From: an uncultured Bacteroidota bacterium
GTDB lineage: Bacteria > Bacteroidota > Rhodothermia > Balneolales > Balneolaceae
Direction: 5' to 3'
Length of the DNA: 60,723 nt
Assembly: GCA_913057895.1 (NCBI GenBank)
Contig: CAJXOH010000008.1
Coordinates: forward strand, 1-60,723
In this document: in pieces, positions 55,222 to 60,723 of the stretch
How positions within the stretch are numbered: position 1 is the first letter of the stretch
How the letters are laid out: the number at the start of each line of letters is the position of its first letter
The notes under the pieces: generated by a model
Told to the model about the DNA's origin: nothing
What the model saw: the letters and a program-made list of their open reading frames with translations, nothing else
Databases searched by the model: none
Program-made: the position numbers and the translations under genes

Positions 55222-55360
55222 GCGCAAATGTGAACGTCATTCAAACCAAGACAATTCAACATTGGCTTGGTGATTCCTAACATTAACTAATTATAGATGT
55301 ATTTGTTCTAGACAATAATTTATATAGTTTGCAGTATATCTATAAGTAATATTCTAGTCT

Positions 55361-57544
55361 ATGAAATCACTATTTTTGGGAATTCTTGCTAGTGTATTTG
55401 TAGTACAGACTTTCGCTCAGGAATCTGAATATTCCCACCTTTTTTCATACTACGGCACATCAATGACATCGATTGATGGAGAGGAGCGACCTTGGACAGA
55501 TGGCCTAAGTGGGGATACGTGGCTCTGTATGGCTGCCAAGGCATTTGGTAGTACATCAGAGCGTCAAAAAGTGGAAGATGTCTTTGCAGGGCGTGCTGCA
55601 TTAACAGAAAATGTATACAATGCTGGAAAAGAATGTGGCCTTCTTGCGTTGATGTACCCACTGGGTCAGGATATGGATGTACAATACGTCGATAAAGAAT
55701 ATCCCATCACTTATAATACATCTGGAATCACGGCAATCGCTGGATTCAGTAGACCGCCTGGTATTGAACAACTTGCCGATCCATCTGTCGTATTGCTTGA
55801 TGATAATCGACTGGCTCTATATTTCGCTGGGGATCATCGACAGGCAAATCAATCGACACGTTGGGTGACAACTCAGCCCATTACCTCTATCAATGACCCT
55901 CTCGTTTTTGAATTGGAAGAAGACTACAATCTTCCAACAAAGCTATTATGGCGGATGATGTTTTATGACGGAGAGAGTTGGGAGGCTTATGGGACGGTCC
56001 AGGATAATCCTGAGAAATTCACCTCTTCAGATGGGTTATCATTCTCTCCAGTAGAAGAGTTGATTCTCACGCCTAGCACTCAAGAGGTTCGATTGCAAGA
56101 AGGGTTACATACAGCCTCACAGTCAAACGCATTTATCAGTATTACAAAAATCTCAGATACTGAAATTTATGGAGTAGTACCAAATTATCGTGAGGGATTT
56201 GAGGCTCAGTCTTCTGATCCAAACGGAAATGGATATGAGGATCCTCCATATGTCTTGATTTATCAATGGAAAGAGGACAATACATGGGAGTATAAGTCTC
56301 ACTTCATTGGTATTTCAGAGGCCTACATTGATAAACATGCTGAAAATCTATACTCGCTTGCATTAATAAGTTATGATGGAGCAACGCAGAGTATATACAA
56401 TGACAAACCTGTCAGCAATGGTATGTTTTACTCTACAGACATGGAATCGTGGTCATTTGGTGTACATCCATATGTCCGAACAGGAGCTAGCGGTAGACAT
56501 GTTGTTCTTGAGGACAATTCCGTGTTGTATTTTGGTACAGAGAGTCAAACAGGGATTCCTTCTTTTGCGACCAAAGCTACTTTTGATGCTTCTGTACTCA
56601 CCTCAAGACATACCCTACCAATGACATTTGCCAATCTTCCAACAGTCGCAGAAATTGAGCAAACTATTGGAAACAACTCACCTGAAGTCATCACCCTTAC
56701 GTCTCCAGGTGACGGTTCTAATGGTGTATCACTTAGCCCTACCCTAGAATGGAACCAAGACTCCAACTCTAATTCTTACACTTTACAAGTTAGTACCGAT
56801 GGATTTGAGTCATTTGTTGTCAATGAATCGTTGACACAGACATCTTTCAACGCTTCTGCACTCCAATACAATACTCAATACAGTTGGAGAGTGAGAGGGA
56901 CGAATTCCACAGGAGATGGAGAATGGAGTGATGTCTGGACGTTTACAACTCAAGTGGAACAACTCAATCCCTCTACACCACTAAGTCCTGAGGATGGACA
57001 AGAGAACGTTGGCACCTTAACAAAGTTCAACTGGTCAGAGGTGGACTCTGTTGAATACTATCACCTCCAAGTATCCACTGAATCAAGTTTCTCCACCTTG
57101 TCATTTGAATCCACAGAATTAGACTCATCGACATATACGTTAACTGAACCACTTGAACAAAACACTCAATACTATTGGAGGGTTAGGTCACTGGGTGAAG
57201 TGGAACAGCAACATTCCGACTGGTCAGACGTGTATTCATTTACCACGGGGGTTAGGACGTCTGTTGAGGTAGTAATCCCTACCGAATACTCACTTAGCCA
57301 AAACTACCCTAATCCGTTTAACCCTACGACAACCATTACCTACTCCCTACCTAAATCAGGAATAGTGACACTCAATGTGTATGATATGACAGGACGGTTC
57401 ATTACTACACTTGTAAATAGTGCGAAGGGTGCTGGAATGCACACAGTTGAATTTGATGCTAGTTCTCTATCTAGTGGAGTGTATGTCTACACACTAGAGA
57501 CAGAAGGGTTTAAACAAACTAGACAAATGTTACTTGTAAAATAA
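55361..57544 (+). CDS. Exported T9SS-cargo protein with two fibronectin type III domains
   Basis: A 727-residue exported protein. An N-terminal signal peptide (SLFLGILASVFVVQTFAQ) is followed by an ectodomain of about 415 residues that I do not assign. It has repeats such as DPSVVLLDDNRLALYFAGD and MFYSTDMESWSFGVHPY, which suggest a beta-propeller or sialidase-like fold. Two FN3-like domains follow, at about 438-534 and 535-635, each with a WRVRG/WRVRS and WTFTT/YSFTT ending. The C-terminus (from about 641) is a T9SS type A sorting domain with SLSQNYPNPFNPTTTITYSL and a VYVYTLETEG ending. It should be secreted through the Por machinery to the cell surface. The upstream stretch is AT-rich. Confidence 0.92.
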   Translation: MKSLFLGILASVFVVQTFAQESEYSHLFSYYGTSMTSIDGEERPWTDGLSGDTWLCMAAKAFGSTSERQKVEDVFAGRAALTENVYNAGKECGLLALMYPLGQDMDVQYVDKEYPITYNTSGITAIAGFSRPPGIEQLADPSVVLLDDNRLALYFAGDHRQANQSTRWVTTQPITSINDPLVFELEEDYNLPTKLLWRMMFYDGESWEAYGTVQDNPEKFTSSDGLSFSPVEELILTPSTQEVRLQEGLHTASQSNAFISITKISDTEIYGVVPNYREGFEAQSSDPNGNGYEDPPYVLIYQWKEDNTWEYKSHFIGISEAYIDKHAENLYSLALISYDGATQSIYNDKPVSNGMFYSTDMESWSFGVHPYVRTGASGRHVVLEDNSVLYFGTESQTGIPSFATKATFDASVLTSRHTLPMTFANLPTVAEIEQTIGNNSPEVITLTSPGDGSNGVSLSPTLEWNQDSNSNSYTLQVSTDGFESFVVNESLTQTSFNASALQYNTQYSWRVRGTNSTGDGEWSDVWTFTTQVEQLNPSTPLSPEDGQENVGTLTKFNWSEVDSVEYYHLQVSTESSFSTLSFESTELDSSTYTLTEPLEQNTQYYWRVRSLGEVEQQHSDWSDVYSFTTGVRTSVEVVIPTEYSLSQNYPNPFNPTTTITYSLPKSGIVTLNVYDMTGRFITTLVNSAKGAGMHTVEFDASSLSSGVYVYTLETEGFKQTRQMLLVK

Positions 57545-57566
57545 ACAGACGACCGTTGTTTACTAC

Positions 57567-59237
57567 CTATCTAGTAAGCTTTTTGTACTGAATGCGAGTG
57601 GGTTGATCGTCGGTAATGCCTAATCTCATGCGTCGATTCTCCTCGTATTCTTGGTAATTCCCTTCAAACCATACCACTTGACTATCCCCTTCATAGGCCA
57701 AAATATGGGTCGCTACACGATCCAAGAACCACCTGTCGTGCGAAATCACCACAGCACATCCTGCAAACTCTAGTAACGCCTCTTCGAGGGCACGAAGGGT
57801 ATTAACATCCAAATCGTTGGTCGGCTCATCCAGTAACAGGACGTTCGCTCCTTCCTTGAGCATCTTGGCCAAGTGGACGCGGTTGCGTTCCCCACCTGAA
57901 AGCTCGGTCACTTTCTTTTGCTGATCTTGCCCTGAGAAATTAAACCTCGCCACATATGCTCGTGAATTCACTTCTCGCTCACCTAGCTTAATGAGGTCCA
58001 TTTCATCGCTAATTTCTTGCCATATGGTTTTTGCAGGATCCAACGGACGATTTTGGTCGATGTAACCTAGTTTGACAGTATCTCCAAGCCGCAAGGATCC
58101 ATCATCGGGTGTCTCTTCCCCAATAATCATTTTGAACAGTGTCGACTTCCCAGCTCCATTGGCCCCTATCACACCTACAATTCCTCCAGGAGGTAATGCA
58201 AAATCGAGATTTTCGATGAGCAAGCGATCATCAAAGCCCTTTGTAACTCCTTTGGCCTCAATCACTACATCCCCAAGGCGTGGCCCTGATGGAATAAAGA
58301 TCTCCATCTCTTCACGTGATTTCTGGTGCTCTTCTGAAAGCATCTTTTCATAATTGGCAAGTCGAGCTTTGGATTTTGCACGACGTCCTTTCGGATTTTG
58401 CTGGACCCATTCAAGCTCCTCCTTCAACGCCTTCTGTCTCTTAGATTCTTGCTTCTCCTCTTGAGCCAGACGCTTTTGTTTCTGATCCAACCATGAGGAG
58501 TAGTTTCCTTCGAATGGAATACCCTCACCTCGGTCGAGTTCCAATATCCAGCCAGCCACATTATCTAAGAAATACCGATCGTGAGTCACAGCTATAACCG
58601 TACCCTCATAACGGTCCAAGTGTTGCTCCAACCACGCTACAGATTCAGCATCCAAGTGATTGGTGGGCTCATCGAGCAAAAGGACGTCCGGTTTTTTAAG
58701 GAGTAAACGGCACAAAGCAACACGCCTGCGCTCTCCACCTGATAGGTTTGTCACTGGCGAGTCTCCAGGTGGGCAACGCAATGCATCCATGGCAACTTGA
58801 AGCTGACTATCCAAGTCCCATGCTCCAGCTGCATCAATTTTCTCCTGTAACTTGGCTTGTTTTGCGATGAGTGCATCAAAATCTGCTTCTGGATCGGCAA
58901 ACTTTTCGTTGATTGCTTCGTATTCAGCCAATAAGTCCACAGTCTCTTGAACACCTTCCTGAACAATCTCCTTGACCGTTTTGCTTGGATCTAGCTCAGG
59001 TTCTTGAGGTAAATACCCAAAAGTGATGCCTTTTTCAGCACTTATTTTCCCTTCATACTCTTGGTCAAGACCTGCAATAATCCGAAGAAGGGTTGATTTT
59101 CCGGCACCGTTAAGGCCTAAAACACCAATTTTAGCCCCATAGAAGAAGGATAAATAGATGTCCTTTAACACTTGTTTTCGGGGTTTATGAAACTTACTAA
59201 CCCCAACCATGGAGAAAATGATTTTTTGATCGCTCAT
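57567..59237 (-). CDS. ettA: Energy-dependent translational throttle protein EttA
   Basis: EttA is an ABC-F protein that binds the ribosomal E-site and couples translation to the ATP/ADP ratio. It has two ATP-binding cassettes. The first has Walker [14 protein letters not shown] near residue 44 and signature [11 protein letters not shown]; the second has [13 protein letters not shown] and [13 protein letters not shown]. Both are followed by Walker [13 protein letters not shown] and [12 protein letters not shown]. The linker between cassettes is a basic Lys/Glu-rich coiled coil, as in ABC-F proteins. The length of 556 residues is normal for EttA. It is convergent with the T9SS cargo gene, with only 22 bases between, and divergent from the tRNA. 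Confidence 0.96.
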   Translation of the reverse strand: MSDQKIIFSMVGVSKFHKPRKQVLKDIYLSFFYGAKIGVLGLNGAGKSTLLRIIAGLDQEYEGKISAEKGITFGYLPQEPELDPSKTVKEIVQEGVQETVDLLAEYEAINEKFADPEADFDALIAKQAKLQEKIDAAGAWDLDSQLQVAMDALRCPPGDSPVTNLSGGERRRVALCRLLLKKPDVLLLDEPTNHLDAESVAWLEQHLDRYEGTVIAVTHDRYFLDNVAGWILELDRGEGIPFEGNYSSWLDQKQKRLAQEEKQESKRQKALKEELEWVQQNPKGRRAKSKARLANYEKMLSEEHQKSREEMEIFIPSGPRLGDVVIEAKGVTKGFDDRLLIENLDFALPPGGIVGVIGANGAGKSTLFKMIIGEETPDDGSLRLGDTVKLGYIDQNRPLDPAKTIWQEISDEMDLIKLGEREVNSRAYVARFNFSGQDQQKKVTELSGGERNRVHLAKMLKEGANVLLLDEPTNDLDVNTLRALEEALLEFAGCAVVISHDRWFLDRVATHILAYEGDSQVVWFEGNYQEYEENRRMRLGITDDQPTRIQYKKLTR

Positions 59238-59366
59238 GTCCTATTATGACGTTGAATTACCGGATATTTGTCCATAAAGGTAGCATGATTTTTACCCTTT
59301 TTACACTGGAAGCGAGTGAATGACGACATTCATCACAAATCATGATATATTTATCGCCTTATCCAT

Positions 59367-59440
59367 GGGCCCATAGCTCAGTTGGTTAGAGCAGTCGACT
59401 CATAATCGATTGGTCGGGGGTTCAAGTCCCTCTGGGCCCA
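59367..59440 (+). tRNA. tRNA with anticodon CAT (probably elongator Met; Ile2 possible)
   Basis: The 74-base sequence folds into a full cloverleaf. The acceptor stem GGGCCCA pairs with TGGGCCC, the D-stem is GCTC/GAGC, the anticodon stem GTCGA pairs with TCGAT around the loop CTCATAA (anticodon CAT), and the T-stem GGGGG/CCCTC holds the loop TTCAAGT. The discriminator is A and CCA is not encoded. The G1-C72 pair excludes an initiator tRNA of the usual type. A CAT anticodon may be read as AUA if lysidine-modified, so Ile2 is the alternative. Confidence 0.9.
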
Positions 59441-59455
59441 CTTTAACCCTTCGTA

Positions 59456-60601
59456 ATGACCATTCTTGTCGCTACAGATTCCTTCAAAGAGAGTATGCAC
59501 TCATTTGAGGCATCTAAGGCAATTGCGCGAGGCATCCAAGAATTCGATTCATCTATAGATATTGAAACCCTCCCCGTTTCGGATGGTGGGGAAGGCTCCA
59601 TTGATATTTTAGAGGAACTATCATTGGGAGAGGTCGTGACCCATTCAACTGTGGATGCACACCATCGTGCAATTGAGGCGAAATTCCTTCTTTTTAAGGA
59701 TAGATCTACTTGCTGGATTGAACTGTCACAAGCGTCTGGGTTATGGCGAATTAATCCAGATGAGAGAGATCCAAATTTAGGAAGTACGTATGGGACAGGG
59801 CTACTCGTGAACCATGCTCTAGATCTAGGGTGTACAAAGATTATTCTAAGTGTAGGGGGTAGCGCAACTCACGACCTTGGTCTTGGAATAGCAGAAGCCT
59901 TAGGTGTTGAGTTTTTTGATTCAGCTGATCAAAACGTTCGAATCACAGGAGGTGCATTAGGGTCTATTACTCGCGTTTCGATCCGAAACCTTGATCCAAG
60001 GATTCAGCAAAAAAAAGCATCTCTGACTATCCTTTTTGATGTAACGAATCCACTCTTGGGGCCAAATGGAGCTTCAAAGATGTATTTGAGGCAAAAGGGT
60101 GCGGATGAGGAAACCGTGGAGATCTTTGAAAAGAGAACACATAGGTTGGTGTCAGTTCTCAAGAAGGTGTCTGGTGAAGCCAAGGACTCTGACGAGGGAA
60201 TGGGGGCGTCTGGAGGCGTGCCATATGGGCTGAAAGTTCTGATGGGTGCAGCATGTCAGCCAGCATTTGATTACTTCGATGAGCTATTAGAATACGAACG
60301 GGCGGTTCAATCTAATGACATTATACTTACAGGTGAAGGCTCCATCGACAAGCAAACAATACATGGAAAAGGGCCTGGAAGAATACTACAGTATGCTCAT
60401 CAATATCAAAAACCAAGTATCGTGTTTGCTGGACTCATCAAGGATAGAGAGTTACTAGAAGCTCACTTTCCGATGACTACGTTCGTATCCATCTCTCCCC
60501 CAGCAATGGATCAAGTTGAGTCAATCAGGCAAGGTCCTTCCCTCCTACAATCTGCGACAAAAAAGGTTTTAAGTACCTACATTCCCAAACATGGCCCCTA
60601 G
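59456..60601 (+). CDS. Glycerate kinase
   Basis: A glycerate 2-kinase of the GlxK/GarK family, which phosphorylates D-glycerate from glyoxylate or sugar-acid breakdown. The N-terminus ILVATDSFKESMHSFEASKA and the motif LPVSDGGEGSIDILEEL are diagnostic. LSVGGSATHDLGLGIAEALG near residue 138 and the C-terminal TGEGSIDKQTIHGKGPGRIL are also typical. The length of 381 residues is normal. It starts 15 bases after the tRNA and overlaps the next gene, a GntP-type permease, by 11 bases; a permease with this kinase suggests glycerate or gluconate-type uptake. Confidence 0.96.
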   Translation: MTILVATDSFKESMHSFEASKAIARGIQEFDSSIDIETLPVSDGGEGSIDILEELSLGEVVTHSTVDAHHRAIEAKFLLFKDRSTCWIELSQASGLWRINPDERDPNLGSTYGTGLLVNHALDLGCTKIILSVGGSATHDLGLGIAEALGVEFFDSADQNVRITGGALGSITRVSIRNLDPRIQQKKASLTILFDVTNPLLGPNGASKMYLRQKGADEETVEIFEKRTHRLVSVLKKVSGEAKDSDEGMGASGGVPYGLKVLMGAACQPAFDYFDELLEYERAVQSNDIILTGEGSIDKQTIHGKGPGRILQYAHQYQKPSIVFAGLIKDRELLEAHFPMTTFVSISPPAMDQVESIRQGPSLLQSATKKVLSTYIPKHGP

Positions 60602-60723
60602 CATTTTTCTCATTTTTTGTGCGATTGTATGGATTTTAGTCGCCACATCTATTCTTCGATGGCACCCGTTTGTTGTATTGTTACTTGCAGCACTTGGATT
60701 AGGTATTTCCTCAGGAATTCCAC
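60591..60723 (+). CDS. GntP-family permease, N-terminal part (runs off window)
   Basis: A reading frame starts at the ATG at 60591, inside the end of the glycerate kinase gene, and is open to the window end. The first 44 residues are strongly hydrophobic: ILVATSILRWHPFVVLLLAA and then GLGISSGIP. This pattern, with an early WHPF-type turn and a Gly-rich second helix, resembles the start of GntP/gluconate:H+ symporters. The protein is truncated by the window, so family assignment is tentative. An 11-base overlap with the kinase suggests translational coupling and a joint uptake and phosphorylation role. Confidence 0.65.
   Translation, partial: MAPSIFLIFCAIVWILVATSILRWHPFVVLLLAALGLGISSGIP

Overview
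The window is a gene-dense bacterial chromosome segment, probably from the Bacteroidota/Balneolota/Rhodothermota group. Three things point there. The division and cell-wall (dcw) cluster runs mraZ-rsmH-ftsL-ftsI-murE-mraY-murD-ftsW-murG-murC-ftsQ-ftsA-ftsZ, with murF, murB and ddl absent. An exported protein ends in a type IX secretion (T9SS) sorting domain. The window also holds an Hc1-type histone-like protein and a DASH-type photolyase next to a DUF2256 protein. Many genes carry good Shine-Dalgarno sequences, unlike Bacteroidia and Flavobacteriia, which favours a deeper lineage such as Balneolota or Rhodothermota. The lineage is an inference. No mobile element, phage, CRISPR array, rRNA gene or clearly broken gene was seen, and no gene-free stretch exceeds 300 bases.

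Layout. 1-2312: end of an EamA transporter gene, pdxJ, and convergent era. 2386-18775: the dcw cluster, preceded by four 10-bp-spaced GTGG-type repeats (a likely MraZ operator) and closed by a strong terminator after ftsZ. 18792-22078: a TauE-like permease divergent from mutS2. 22147-30981: a long minus-strand run, transcribed from the high coordinate down: DASH photolyase, a 47-aa DUF2256 protein, priA, scpB, rluB-like, a membrane SpoIIE-type phosphatase, a thioredoxin-like protein and a carboxymuconolactone-decarboxylase-like protein. 31155-35259: an HhH-GPD glycosylase-like gene, then groES-groEL and rsmA on the minus strand. 35317-39517: a plus-strand set with a small membrane protein, an Lhr-type helicase, a PdeM-type phosphoesterase and a membrane protein. 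39562-47863: a ZIP transporter, gcvP, the Hc1-like gene, an isocitrate/isopropylmalate dehydrogenase, gatC, a Wzx-like flippase and murI. 47860-54472: PhoH-like ATPase, TrmH-type methyltransferase, ALDH7-type dehydrogenase, WbqC-like protein and NhaC antiporter. 54577-60723: pcm, the T9SS cargo protein, ettA, a tRNA with anticodon CAT, a glycerate kinase and the start of a GntP-type permease.

The genes work mainly in core functions: peptidoglycan precursor synthesis and septation (the dcw genes, plus murI for D-glutamate), ribosome and translation factors (era, rsmH, rsmA, gatC, ettA, tRNA), chaperonins, and DNA repair or replication restart (photolyase, priA, mutS2, glycosylase-like protein, Lhr/PdeM). 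The least explained parts are the DUF2256 gene missed by length-filtered gene calling, the glycosylase-like protein lacking its expected catalytic Asp, the PriA zinc-ligand substitution, the small membrane protein translationally coupled to the Lhr helicase, and the uncharacterised ectodomain of the T9SS cargo protein.
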